Source: Epilithonimonas lactis (GTDB taxonomy: Bacteria > Bacteroidota > Bacteroidia > Flavobacteriales > Weeksellaceae). From it: a stretch of DNA of 64,000 bases. The translations under genes and the position numbers were made by a program. Location: NCBI RefSeq assembly GCF_900110605.1, contig NZ_FOFI01000004.1:1-64000 (forward strand), written 5' to 3'. This document shows, piece after piece, positions 9,420-17,914 of the stretch (positions within the stretch are counted from its first letter, which is position 1; the number at the start of each line of letters is the position of its first letter). Below the pieces are notes generated by a model that had not been told where the DNA came from, did not search any database, and saw nothing but the letters and a program-made list of their open reading frames with translations.

Positions 9420-9454
9420 TTCAAAATTTCTACAAAATCAGAACTCATCTTTTG
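9420..9454 (+). promoter_or_regulatory. Tandem TTCAAAATT box, HD gene promoter
   Basis: TTCAAAATT (9420-9428) overlaps the permease stop codon. TACAAAATC (9431-9439) follows at 11-bp spacing. The -7 region (CATCTTTTG, 9446-9454) is the weakest of the six copies. Confidence 0.5.
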
Positions 9455-9499
9455 CCAATCAACAAAACATCTTTTGTAAATATATAATGAAAACCGCTA

Positions 9500-10081
9500 A
9501 TGAATAGTTTAGTAGAAGCTGTACGTGATTATGTGATATTGTTTCTTTCAGAAAATCTTTCGAATGAGCTTGTTTTTCATAACATCAACCATACCTATGA
9601 AGTTGTTGCTGCGGCGAGAGAAATTGGCTCTCAATGCGATCTTTCTGACAATGAAACTCTTGCTTTAGAAGTTGCTGCCTGGTTCCACGATTGTGGGTAT
9701 GCAAACACATATCTCGGTCACGAAAACGAAAGTAAGAAAATAGCCAAGGATTTTTTAGAAAACTATGGATGCGAGAACGGTTTTATCAGTTCAGTTTTAA
9801 ACTGCATTGAATCCACAAAATATCCGCCCAAACCTTCTTCACTAATCGAAAAAGTGTTATGTGATGCTGATCTGTATCATTTGACAAGAGCGAATTATCC
9901 AAAGTATGAAAAGGCATTGAGAAGGGAATTTGAAATATTTCTAAAACTGATCTACACTGACGAGGAATGGCTCAAAAAGAACTGTTGGTTTCTCTCAGAA
10001 CATACCTATTACACAGATTTTGGTCAAGAAGTTCTTTCGAAGTTTAAAGAGACCAACATTCAGATGCATTGTCCTAAATAA
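9500..10081 (+). CDS. HD-domain phosphohydrolase
   Basis: 193 aa. HD superfamily ligands are visible in order: H in NINHTYEV, the HD pair in AAWFHDCGY, a following HENES and D in VLCDADLYHL. Such proteins hydrolyse nucleotides or phosphate esters using divalent metals; the substrate cannot be predicted. It is probably the first gene of an operon with the secreted PAP2 phosphatase and the EamA protein, since no separate promoter box is seen before those. Confidence 0.85.
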   Translation: MNSLVEAVRDYVILFLSENLSNELVFHNINHTYEVVAAAREIGSQCDLSDNETLALEVAAWFHDCGYANTYLGHENESKKIAKDFLENYGCENGFISSVLNCIESTKYPPKPSSLIEKVLCDADLYHLTRANYPKYEKALRREFEIFLKLIYTDEEWLKKNCWFLSEHTYYTDFGQEVLSKFKETNIQMHCPK

Positions 10082-10108
10082 ATTTTAAATCAAATTAATA
10101 AACATAAG

Positions 10109-10903
10109 ATGTCAAAATTCACTCAAAAAACAGTTTTTAGCATTTTCATATTATTTTCAACATTTGGAAAAATTTCTGCCCAAAGTAATGATACCATTCA
10201 GGTTCAGGAAACAAAGCAAGATAGCATCGTTGAACTGAATACAGAAACAGATCATCTTAATTATAAAAGATTGATTGTTCCTGCGGCCTTAATAGGCTAC
10301 GGCGTTGCAAGTTTGTCAGTAAAAGGGATTAAACAATTGAATTTCTCTACTAGAGATGAGATCAATGAACACAAACCGGATCACATCAGACTGGATAATT
10401 ACACCCAATTCGCACCTGCCGCTTTGGTCTATGGATTAAATGCTTTTGGGGTAGAAGGAAAACATAATTTCCGTGACAGAAGTATCATTTACGGAACTTC
10501 GATGTTGATTACATCAGCGTTTGTAGTTCCATTAAAGCATATGGTAAAGGAAGAAAGACCGGATCAATCCAATAATCTTTCTTTCCCTTCAGGTCATACA
10601 GCGATTGCGTTTGCCTCTGCACAGTTTATGTTCCGAGAGTACAAGGACACCAATTTCTGGCTCGGAATTTCTGGATATTCAATCGCTGTTTTTACGGGAG
10701 TTTACAGAATGTTGAATGATAAGCATTGGGTTGGAGATGTCGTTGGCGGAGCCGGATTCGGTATTCTTTCCACGGAACTGGCTTATTGGTTATATCCTAA
10801 AATCAATCATTTGATAGGAGGGAAAAATCAAAATTCAGCCACTATGGTAATGCCTTTTTATCAGAATAAAAGTGTAGGGATTGGTTTTGTTAAAACCTTT
10901 TAA
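10109..10903 (+). CDS. Exported PAP2-family phosphatase
   Basis: 264 aa. An N-terminal signal sequence ends near ISAQ (residue 25). The PAP2 signature is complete: K...ERPD, FPSGHTAIAF and YRMLNDKHWVGDVVGG. It differs from the PAP2 gene at 7636 by having a cleavable signal peptide and a long N-terminal region, as in periplasm-facing LpxE/LpxF-like lipid phosphatases. It lies 27 bases after the HD gene and directly abuts the EamA gene. Confidence 0.88.
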   Translation: MSKFTQKTVFSIFILFSTFGKISAQSNDTIQVQETKQDSIVELNTETDHLNYKRLIVPAALIGYGVASLSVKGIKQLNFSTRDEINEHKPDHIRLDNYTQFAPAALVYGLNAFGVEGKHNFRDRSIIYGTSMLITSAFVVPLKHMVKEERPDQSNNLSFPSGHTAIAFASAQFMFREYKDTNFWLGISGYSIAVFTGVYRMLNDKHWVGDVVGGAGFGILSTELAYWLYPKINHLIGGKNQNSATMVMPFYQNKSVGIGFVKTF

Positions 10904-10906
10904 TTG

Positions 10907-11341
10907 ATGTCAAAAAATAAAAATATGTGGTTCTATTATGCCTTGCTTTCAGCTGTTTTTGCTGCATTCACAGCAATTTTTGCAAAAATGGGAGTATCCA
11001 ATATCAATTCTAATTTAGCAACTGGAATTAGAACAGTAATTATTTTGGTATTGGTCTGGAGCATTGTTTTTATAAAAGGCGAGTCTAACGATATTGGATC
11101 ATTATCAAAATTCAATCTTATTTTTCTTGTCCTTTCCGGTGTCGCAACTGGGTTATCCTGGCTGTTTTATTTTAAGGCTTTACAGATAGGCAAAGTTTCG
11201 CAAGTCGCGGCGGTAGATAAATTAAGTGTAGCTATTGCTATTATTTTATCAATCTTCTTTTTTAAAGAAACATTAACATTGAAAACTGCGATCGGGGCTT
11301 TGTTGATTATCGGCGGAACTATTTTACTTGCGTTTAAATAA
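10907..11341 (+). CDS. Half-size EamA/DMT transporter
   Basis: 144 aa from ATG 10907 (MSKNKNMW), three bases after the preceding stop. A TTG at 10904 is also possible but less likely. It has about five hydrophobic helices and one EamA domain instead of the usual two, like the small ArnE/ArnF or EmrE-scale members that work as dimers. The ArnE/F comparison is suggestive given the lipid-modification neighbours but is not proven. Confidence 0.8.
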   Translation: MSKNKNMWFYYALLSAVFAAFTAIFAKMGVSNINSNLATGIRTVIILVLVWSIVFIKGESNDIGSLSKFNLIFLVLSGVATGLSWLFYFKALQIGKVSQVAAVDKLSVAIAIILSIFFFKETLTLKTAIGALLIIGGTILLAFK

Positions 11342-11385
11342 TAAAGATCCGGTCATCTATAAAATATTTTGATTTTTTAGTCGAA

Positions 11386-11419
11386 TTCAAAATGTTTTCA
11401 GAATTGAATTTCATTTTTG
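11386..11419 (+). promoter_or_regulatory. Tandem TTCAAAATT box, barrel promoter
   Basis: TTCAAAATG (11386-11394) and TTCAGAATT (11397-11405) are spaced 11 bp, and CATTTTTG (11412-11419) follows after 6 bp. It is the sixth copy of the shared module and stands 20 bases before the TTG start of the outer-membrane protein. Confidence 0.65.
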
Positions 11420-11438
11420 CCTCATCATAAACATCGCT

Positions 11439-13661
11439 TTGAAAAAACTATCAATTCTTTTCGCTTTAATATCGACAACGTTAGTCTGTGCTCAAACTAT
11501 AGACAAAAAATCATCTGACACTTTAAAAGACCATCAGGTTAAAACCATTCAGGAAGTTATTATCAATGGAAAAAAACCTATTGTCGAAAATAAAGTTGAT
11601 AAAATAGTCTACAATGTTGCCAATGACGTAACCTCACAAAGTGGAGCTGCAATTGATGTTTTGAGAAAGGTTCCACAGGTAACGGTGGATGCAGACGGAA
11701 TTGTGGAGTTACAGGGAAATCCGAATGTCAGATTCCTGATCAACGGAAAACCTTCAAGCATATTTGGGAATAGTCTTGCCGATGCGCTGGCTTCTATTCC
11801 TGCAAGTCAGATCAAAAGTATTGAAGCAATAACTAGTCCCGGATCAAAATACGATGCGCAGGGAACTGGCGGAATCATCAATATTGTTCTGAACGAAAGC
11901 AAAGTAAAAGGCATCAACGGATTGATCACTGCGTCTGCGGGAACACGTTTTGAAACGGGCTCATTAAATCTGAACTTCAGAAATAATAATTTCAGCTTAA
12001 ATACCTTTTTCAGCGGAAATGCACAGTTGAAATCCAGAACACCTTTTTCACAAGACAGGATTTCTCATACAGCTACCACTCAAACCCGATTATTGCAGGA
12101 CGGCTACACCGATTTTCAGAGACACGGTTATCGTACAGGATTGGGCTTTGACTGGACAATCAACAAAACGAACACATTAAGCGGTTCCATTTCTTACAAC
12201 GATTTTGCCAACAAAAGCATCGGTTTCATTAATCAGCAACAATATATTGCTGATTTTTCTAATTCAACTGACCAGTCGATCATTGGTTACAGAGCTTCAG
12301 ACAACCGTTCTTCGGTAAATTCTATTGATGGAAATTTGAGCTATCGAAAAATATTCCAAAGAGAAGGACAGGAATTGACAGCAGATTTCGTTGTAAGCTA
12401 CGGATCACCTAAAAGTAATTATTTACAAACTCAAAGTCTTGCAGCAGCTTTATCTCCTTATGATGGTATTTCGGGGAGAAATCCGGGAACGGATACCAGT
12501 CATAATTTGTCGGTCGATTATGTGCAGCCGATCAATGACCAAATTACATTGGAAATGGGTACAAAAGCAATTTTCCAGCACATTACAACAAATACGGATG
12601 TGAATGTTTTGGATGCTTTTTCAAGACAATATGAATTTGATCCTTTCCAGTCTTACCGTTTGAAATATGATATGGGAGTTTATGCCGCATATGTTTCCTC
12701 TTCATTAAAATTATTTAATAACTGGCTGGATGTAAGAGCAGGGGCACGTTACGAATATACGACGGTAAAAATAGATTATCAGAATACCAATATTCCATCA
12801 TACAGTTTGCTGGTGCCGTCATTCATTTTGTCTCATAAATTTGACAGTGGCGAAACGATAAAATTAGCCTATACAAGAAGAGTTGAAAGACCGGAATATG
12901 CTGAATTGAACCCATTCTTAAATTTCAGCGATCCTCATAATATCACAACAGGAAATCCTGCACTAAAGCCGGAAATAGGGGATAATATGGAATTAGGTTA
13001 CAATAAGAATTTTGAAAACGGCGCTAACCTTTCATTCACCCTTACAGAAAGGATCAACAGTCAGGATCTGAAACAAATCACTACTTTTTACCCAATTTAT
13101 ACGGTAAGCGGGACAGATTATACAAATGTTTCAGTAACCAGAAGAGATAACATCGGCAAGGAATATAATTCTGGTGGAATATTGTCAGGTTCTGTTGCTT
13201 TTTTAAATAATAAATTAAATCTTCGTGGTAATATGATGGTTTTTCACCGATATATTGTCAGTAATTATTTTGGGAACGTTGATATGGGAATGCGTTACCG
13301 CCTGAATTTAAATCTGAATTACTTATTTCCAACAGATTTTATCGTAGAAGCATTTGGGAATTTTAATTCTGCGGCGAAAAATATTCAGGGTAAAAATCCA
13401 CAGTCGATCACTTATAGTATTGCGGCGAGAAAACAGTTCTGGAATAAAAAAGCAAGTATTGGAATTACAACAACCAATCCTTTCAACAAGTATATCAAAC
13501 AGGCGACAACTGTTGAGACAGGTGATTACAGCTCATCTTCTGTCCGTTATTTACCACTCCGTTCTTTCGGGATCAGTTTCAGTTATAAGTTTGGAAAAGA
13601 TTTTAAAAAGGAAAAAGATATCAGTGATGATTATTTGAATGCGGCTTCTCAAGGAAATTAG
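11439..13661 (+). CDS. TonB-dependent-receptor-like outer-membrane barrel
   Basis: 740 aa from a TTG start (KKLSILFALISTTLVCAQ signal peptide). A plug-like domain (about 35-150) contains DVLRKVPQVTVDADG and the SIEAITSPGSKYDAQGTGGIINIVL segment typical of TonB-dependent receptors. The remainder alternates short polar strands and ends in an aromatic-rich barrel terminus. It lacks an evident carboxypeptidase-like N-domain. The substrate is unknown; the shared promoter box places it in the same regulon as the lipid-modifying enzymes. Confidence 0.85.
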   Translation: MKKLSILFALISTTLVCAQTIDKKSSDTLKDHQVKTIQEVIINGKKPIVENKVDKIVYNVANDVTSQSGAAIDVLRKVPQVTVDADGIVELQGNPNVRFLINGKPSSIFGNSLADALASIPASQIKSIEAITSPGSKYDAQGTGGIINIVLNESKVKGINGLITASAGTRFETGSLNLNFRNNNFSLNTFFSGNAQLKSRTPFSQDRISHTATTQTRLLQDGYTDFQRHGYRTGLGFDWTINKTNTLSGSISYNDFANKSIGFINQQQYIADFSNSTDQSIIGYRASDNRSSVNSIDGNLSYRKIFQREGQELTADFVVSYGSPKSNYLQTQSLAAALSPYDGISGRNPGTDTSHNLSVDYVQPINDQITLEMGTKAIFQHITTNTDVNVLDAFSRQYEFDPFQSYRLKYDMGVYAAYVSSSLKLFNNWLDVRAGARYEYTTVKIDYQNTNIPSYSLLVPSFILSHKFDSGETIKLAYTRRVERPEYAELNPFLNFSDPHNITTGNPALKPEIGDNMELGYNKNFENGANLSFTLTERINSQDLKQITTFYPIYTVSGTDYTNVSVTRRDNIGKEYNSGGILSGSVAFLNNKLNLRGNMMVFHRYIVSNYFGNVDMGMRYRLNLNLNYLFPTDFIVEAFGNFNSAAKNIQGKNPQSITYSIAARKQFWNKKASIGITTTNPFNKYIKQATTVETGDYSSSSVRYLPLRSFGISFSYKFGKDFKKEKDISDDYLNAASQGN

Positions 13662-13952
13662 GAAAAAATATCTGGACTTAATGATATTAATTTGTTATTT
13701 GTTATGACTTTGAAAATAATTATGCATTCAAAATATGAGCGATAGTAGGAAATTATCTGTATTTTTCCAACCGTATGAGAATAAATAATTTTAATTAAAG
13801 CGTGGTTTTATAAATTATAGCTGTGTCTTCGATTCGTAATATTAGCGTCGTATAGATTGCATTACTAGATCGTCAAATTTAGAATAGATGAATTTTTTAA
13901 TTCTGTTAAAGTGAATTTTTTATAATAAAGCAGCGTAAATATAACCTGTTGC

Positions 13953-14492
13953 TTATTGTTTGCTATTGCGCTTATAATGTAGTTGCGTCAAACCAGTTTC
14001 AAATGTTTTTGCTGTAATGAATTTAAGTGCCTGTTCGGGTCTTCCATCTTTAAAAAGCCTTTTTCCGTCACCCAACAAAACTGGAATTACCGAGATTGTA
14101 AATTCATCTATTAAGCCCTGCTTCAATAGGTCATTGATTACTTCTGCGCCACCATCACAATAGATATTTTTACCATTTTCTGATTTCAAACGGTCAATTA
14201 ATTCTGTTAAGCTGCCTGTATAGAAAATCGTTCTACCTACTTGCGGTCTCTCAGTTCTTGTTATGACATATACATCTCGTTGTCCGTTGTCATAATGAGA
14301 CGCCCCAATTTCGCTAAGGACATAATCATATGTCTTCCTTCCGATAATTATGGTGTCAATTTGGGAGGTAAATTCCTCATACCCATAATCTTCTCCTGCT
14401 TTTTCTACAAGTTTCAAGAAACTCAGATCATCGTTTGATTTTGCAATGTATCCGTCCAAACTCATTGCAATAAAAAGTGATATTTTTCGCAT
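13953..14492 (-). CDS. Dihydrofolate-reductase-like (RibD C-terminal) protein
   Basis: 179 aa. It begins MRKISLFIAMSLDGYIAKSN, the hallmark of the YyaP/RibD C-terminal reductase family, followed by IIIGRKTYDYVL and a glycine-rich NADPH site near KNIYCDGGAEVIN. It probably reduces a pteridine-like or other heterocyclic substrate using NADPH; the physiological substrate is unknown. It is downstream of the truncated AraC gene on the same strand. Confidence 0.88.
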   Translation of the reverse strand: MRKISLFIAMSLDGYIAKSNDDLSFLKLVEKAGEDYGYEEFTSQIDTIIIGRKTYDYVLSEIGASHYDNGQRDVYVITRTERPQVGRTIFYTGSLTELIDRLKSENGKNIYCDGGAEVINDLLKQGLIDEFTISVIPVLLGDGKRLFKDGRPEQALKFITAKTFETGLTQLHYKRNSKQ

Positions 14493-14565
14493 TTGTTTTG
14501 AATTTTAATGTTTCAGCAAAATTACTTTTACGTTGCGAACTACACTTTGTAAAAATGCGACAAAA

Positions 14566-15102
14566 TTAAAATGATGATGGTGAAAGCCCCGTATTGCGTT
14601 TGAACTCATTGCTAAGATGTGAATGATCGTAGTATCCACATTCAAATGCAATATCTAATAAACTGCGGTTTAGCTTCGGATTTTTGATTAAATTCAGAGC
14701 ATTCTGAAAACGGATAATGTTCGAATATTCTTTTGGCGATAACCCAATTAGCTTTTTAAAATTCCGCTCCAGCTGTCTTACGGTTGTAAAATTCTTTTTT
14801 GCCAGATCATAAATGCTGATGGTTCCGTTTGTTGAATGTATATCATTGAGTTCGGATTGTAGCAGGCAATTTTTGCTTTTGATCCGATCCGAATAAAAAT
14901 GGTTAAAATAAGAGAATGGATTTTCAAGTGTTTTATCGACACTAAATGAATTCGCTTTTTCTAATGCGATAGTATTATTTGTCAACTCATTTTGTGAAGC
15001 GTGGGTATAGAAATTAGCAAAAGTTGCCGGTTTTAGGCACGCACCTAACAAATGTGTATCGATTTCAATTAAGCTATCTTTAAAAGAATTCATTGCACCG
15101 AC
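14566..15102 (-). pseudogene. AraC-family regulator, 5' end lost to IS21 end
   Basis: The C-terminal two-helix AraC domain is intact (YDLAKKNFTTVRQLERNFKK ... CGYYDHSHLSNEFKRNTGLSP). Only ~85 residues of the N-terminal effector domain remain, against ~170 in full-length relatives. Coding sense continues upstream of the apparent ATG at 15093 (V-G-A-M) up to 15102, where the sequence switches to an IS21-type terminus. The ATG at 15093 is therefore an internal Met and the gene is truncated rather than naturally short. Confidence 0.75.
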
Positions 15103-15182
15103 TGTAAATTCCAGTGATATTGACCACCCAATTTCAATTCAAAGTGACCAGGTAATTTCGGTTTAAATTGACCACCTGGAAT
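15103..15182. mobile_element. Remnant terminal end of an IS21-family element
   Basis: The segment starts with TGT and contains three spaced copies of a TGACCA(C/G) word: TGACCACC at 15121, GTGACCAGG at 15144 and TTGACCACC at 15168. Multiple terminal repeats of this kind characterise IS21-family ends, where the transposase binds. No istA or istB reading frame remains, so only one end is left. It interrupts the AraC gene. Confidence 0.6.
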
Positions 15183-15292
15183 GAATTCATTTTAATGCCA
15201 TATATATCAATTTACTACATGTTGAAATTTATTTTTTATCCATTTTGTTAATTTGTGTAATCAGATTCTTTTTCCAAATAATTGATTGATGA

Positions 15293-15387
15293 TAATTTTG
15301 CAATTTCATTCAAATCTTCTACAAAAGTGTTCGAAAATTGTACCTCTGGGGTCACAAACGTCAACAATTTTGTTGGCGTTTTTTTTG
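15293..15387 (+). ncRNA. Candidate short transcript with promoter and terminator
   Basis: A perfect -7 element TAATTTTG (15293-15300) is followed ~57 bases later by a terminator: AACGTCAACA (15357-15366) pairs with TGTTGGCGTT (15371-15380) and runs into eight Ts. An RNA of about 80 nt is predicted. It contains GTGTTCGAAA, which resembles a T-loop, but no complete tRNA fold. The short open frame that runs across the terminator is unlikely to be a gene. Confidence 0.4.
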
Positions 15388-15445
15388 TTTCTTAGAAACA
15401 TTATTAAAAAAAGGACGAAAGTGAATGACTGTAAAATAGATCGTT

Positions 15446-15995
15446 CTAGAACAAAGATAATTGTATAGATTCCTCCTTGGTAGCAACTCCTGAAAAAAGA
15501 AAAGTTTGTACGATATCATATTGCCCAACTTTTCCATTACGTTTTCTCAAAGCAAGTTGATTACAATGAAACTTAAAATTGACATCAGGAAAGAGATTTT
15601 GTGAATTTTCTATTTGTTCTGGAGTCAATTCTCTACCAATACTCAGGTGAGCTGATGAATTATTATTTTTGCCTTTAATTCTTGCTCTTACTTTTTGTAA
15701 TAATTTTTTAAAACGTTCATCTCCATCTTCATCAGGTAAAACCAATAATGTTTTTGAATAAACAACCTAATCAAATATGGCATCAAAAGGCATTTCTTCT
15801 CGAGCGATTTTATTTAGTTTTTCAACAATACTTACCAGTCCTTTTCGGTGGCGTCAAACTCTAGGATAGTAATATGCGCCTTCGAATTTCGACTTCCATA
15901 ATTTCCTATTTTATTGAATAGTTCGTCTTTGTAAAATTAAAACGGATAATATCAGGGTCACCAGGGTGAATTACAATGGAATAACGATTTAGCAT
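15446..15995 (-). pseudogene. Broken 2'-5' RNA ligase/phosphodiesterase (LigT-like)
   Basis: Reading the minus strand from ATG 15995 (MLNRYSIVIHPGDP), homologous segments occur in three frames: one with KAHITILEF (first HxT motif) and one with SAHLSIGRELTPEQI (second HxS motif), then a C-terminal piece ending IQLSLF. At least two frameshifts and an in-frame stop near 15768 separate them. The two HxT/S motifs identify the 2H phosphoesterase/2'-5' RNA ligase family, which acts on RNA ends. The 99-residue open 3' part alone cannot make the enzyme. Confidence 0.7.
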
Positions 15996-16127
15996 GGTCA
16001 AGAAAATTGGATTATGATTAGAGTAAAATTAAAAAAATAAGAGGACTTTTAATGGTGTAAATCTAATTGTGATATTTTCAATTTATAGACCATTTGTCAA
16101 AAACGTTTATCTTTGCGCCAGTAAAAA

Positions 16128-16256
16128 ATGACAATACAAAGAGTACATATCAACCTAAATCTATGCGATAGCCCTTCGGCAAAGGGACTGTTCGGATATG
16201 AAATGATGAAAGTCAAAGAGGCGAAATGTACATCCTTTGGAGATTTCTTACTGTAA
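16128..16256 (+). CDS. Possible 42-aa peptide
   Basis: An open frame MTIQRVHINL...GDFLL, preceded by a perfect -7 element TATCTTTG (16108-16115) and followed by a strong terminator. Start codon placement relative to the promoter is reasonable, but there is no recognisable family. The unit could equally be a small non-coding RNA. Confidence 0.35.
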   Translation: MTIQRVHINLNLCDSPSAKGLFGYEMMKVKEAKCTSFGDFLL

Positions 16257-16288
16257 ATTTGTAAAAATTTTATCCAAATACTACAGAA

Positions 16289-16316
16289 ACGCCTCGATCA
16301 TCGAGGCGTTTTTTTG
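16289..16316 (+). terminator. Rho-independent terminator
   Basis: AACGCCTCGAT pairs with ATCGAGGCGTT across a tiny loop and is followed by a run of seven Ts. It closes the small unit starting at 16108. Confidence 0.8.
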
Positions 16317-16536
16317 TGTTTTTAAAACAAAATTATTTAGAAAAAAAAAAATAACTACAAAAATGAAAATAATTTAATCAACGATGAATCAATAAGTAGA
16401 AAATAAAGCGTGATAGGAAAGCCAATGATAGACAGTCATTTAGGGAATTAAAGTATCTGTAAAAATATTACGGACAGGAATTCTTTGTTCCAAATTTAAA
16501 ACATAAAGCACTAATTATCAAATACTTAAATATAAA

Positions 16537-16544
16537 TAAATTTG
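16537..16544 (+). promoter_or_regulatory. -7 promoter element TAAATTTG
   Basis: A perfect match to TAnnTTTG, upstream of the small unit at 16641-16820. A second near-match (TTACTTTG, 16565-16572) lies closer to it. Confidence 0.4.
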
Positions 16545-16640
16545 CGAGTTCAAAAAAATCATATTTACTTTGCAACCGAAAATTAAAAGCAACTGGTTTT
16601 TAAGATTCAACAAAAACATAATTAAAACAAGAATAAAAAA

Positions 16641-16766
16641 ATGAAATATTCACAACACATATCTGATAGGTTTTCAGGACTACACGGACAAGATCCGAAA
16701 GGATGCGAATGTTTTCTTGCGAACGGAATTGTGGAGAAAAGGTGCTTATATCAATGGGTCAGCTAA
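16641..16766 (+). CDS. Possible 41-aa peptide
   Basis: An open frame MKYSQHISDRF...LYQWVS, with no recognised relatives. Like the frame at 16128, it is flanked by a promoter-like element and a GCGCCTC/GAGGTGC terminator. The two units look like versions of the same design, but their peptides are not alike, so RNA may be the functional product. Confidence 0.35.
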   Translation: MKYSQHISDRFSGLHGQDPKGCECFLANGIVEKRCLYQWVS

Positions 16767-16791
16767 TGAACTGACACGTCAAAATATATCC

Positions 16792-16820
16792 AGCGCCTCC
16801 CAAAAAGAGGTGCTTTTTTT
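16792..16820 (+). terminator. Rho-independent terminator
   Basis: AGCGCCTC (16792-16799) pairs with GAGGTGCT (16807-16814), followed by a T run. It ends the 16641 unit. Confidence 0.7.
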
Positions 16821-17043
16821 ATGGTTAAAAACTAGCTCTCTTCTTTTGGCGGATTTCGGCAAATCAAATAACTCAAATGAGATGAGTTACGAAGAAAAAA
16901 CAAAAGTCTGTCCAGCGCAGAAGTTCTTTATTTAAAACAAAAATACAGATAGACTTAGTTTTTCTTCATCAATTTTAATGGAATTAGTTCGCGGAAATTC
17001 CATTAATATTTATTCAGAATTTAAATTAATTAAAAGCAAAACA

Positions 17044-17607
17044 ATGAAAACAAATATATTTTTTACGGCAGACCATCATTTCGGTCACGCCAATATTATA
17101 AAATTCTCCGAAAGGCCTTTTGAGTCGATTGAGCAAATGAATGAAGAACTCATCAAAAGATGGAATGAGAAAATCGGTAAAGATGACACCGTCTATCATT
17201 TGGGCGATGTGAGTTTGGGAAAACCAGATTTCACTAAGGAGATTCTGAATCAACTCAATGGAAAAATCCATCTGATAAAAGGCAATCACGAATATGCCGC
17301 ACTTCGCGTTCCTGATAGATTCGAATGGATCAAGGATTATCACGAGTTGTATGTCGAAGATGAAGATGTAAATCTAGGCAAGCAAAAAATTACGCTTTTG
17401 CATTATGCAATGCGGACCTGGAATGGCTCACATCACGGAACTTGGCAGCTCTACGGCCATTCGCACGGGACTTTGCCAGATGATGAATTAAGTTTGAGTA
17501 TCGATGTCGGCGTTGATTGCCATAATTTTTATCCGGTTTCTTACGCAGAAATCAAGGAAATTATGAAACGTAAAAGGTGGACTCCGCCATTTGCGCCGAG
17601 GGATTAA
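17044..17607 (+). CDS. Metallophosphoesterase
   Basis: 187 aa from ATG 17044 (MKTNIFFTADHHFGHAN). An upstream ATG at 16978 would add 22 non-conserved residues. Calcineurin-like metal-binding motifs are in order: ADHHFGH, GDVSLG, KGNHE, LLHYA and LYGHSHG. Small proteins of this type are stand-alone phosphoesterases of unknown substrate. They recur next to phage or RNA-repair genes, and here the gene lies between a broken 2'-5' RNA ligase gene and tRNA-like RNA modules, so RNA-end processing is a possibility. Confidence 0.88.
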   Translation: MKTNIFFTADHHFGHANIIKFSERPFESIEQMNEELIKRWNEKIGKDDTVYHLGDVSLGKPDFTKEILNQLNGKIHLIKGNHEYAALRVPDRFEWIKDYHELYVEDEDVNLGKQKITLLHYAMRTWNGSHHGTWQLYGHSHGTLPDDELSLSIDVGVDCHNFYPVSYAEIKEIMKRKRWTPPFAPRD

Positions 17608-17851
17608 TTAAATATTTAAAATAATCTCATCTACGCAAATTGATTGCGCACTACCGCTTTTACTTTGCATCATCAATTAGAAATAATACTAAATTCAGCA
17701 ACGGATTTTAGTCAAAATATCAGACAGGTCATGTTGAGCGTTTCGGTATATCGCCATTGCAGAAAGGTTTGTTGAGAAACATTATCGCTTTCTGTTCAGC
17801 TTGATTTGAAGGTTTTGAAGTTTGCCAAAAAACTTTCCATTTTCTATGTAT

Positions 17852-17899
17852 GGAGGTTCGAATCCTTCCTGTTTTTGAACAGTAGCTAAACGGTATAGC
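17852..17899 (+). ncRNA. Permuted tRNA-like module 1
   Basis: A tRNA T-arm (stem GGAGG/CCTTC with loop TTCGAAT, 17852-17868) is followed by an acceptor-type hairpin CTGTT-TTTG-AACAG (17869-17882). Then come TA at tRNA positions 8-9 and a D-arm GCTA-AACGGTA-TAGC (17885-17899) with the conserved GG. The order T-arm, acceptor hairpin, D-arm is a circular permutation of a tRNA. The following 14 bases form only a weak 3-bp stem where an anticodon arm would be. The strand is set by the T-loop and D-loop consensus. Confidence 0.6.
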
Positions 17900-17914
17900 A
17901 ATAGATTTTTATGC

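Noticed and set aside
15103-15182. A complete IS21 element
   Set aside because: Only one end remains; there is no istA or istB and no second terminus nearby.
15286-15468. A 60-aa open frame on the plus strand
   Set aside because: It crosses the promoter element at 15293 and the terminator at 15357-15387, and is low-complexity.
16717-16935. A 72-aa open frame on the plus strand
   Set aside because: It runs straight across the 16792-16820 terminator and has no recognisable protein features.
16978-17043. Extended N-terminus of the metallophosphoesterase from ATG 16978
   Set aside because: The added 22 residues are not part of the family fold, and the metal-binding start MKTNIFFTADHHFGH begins at 17044.
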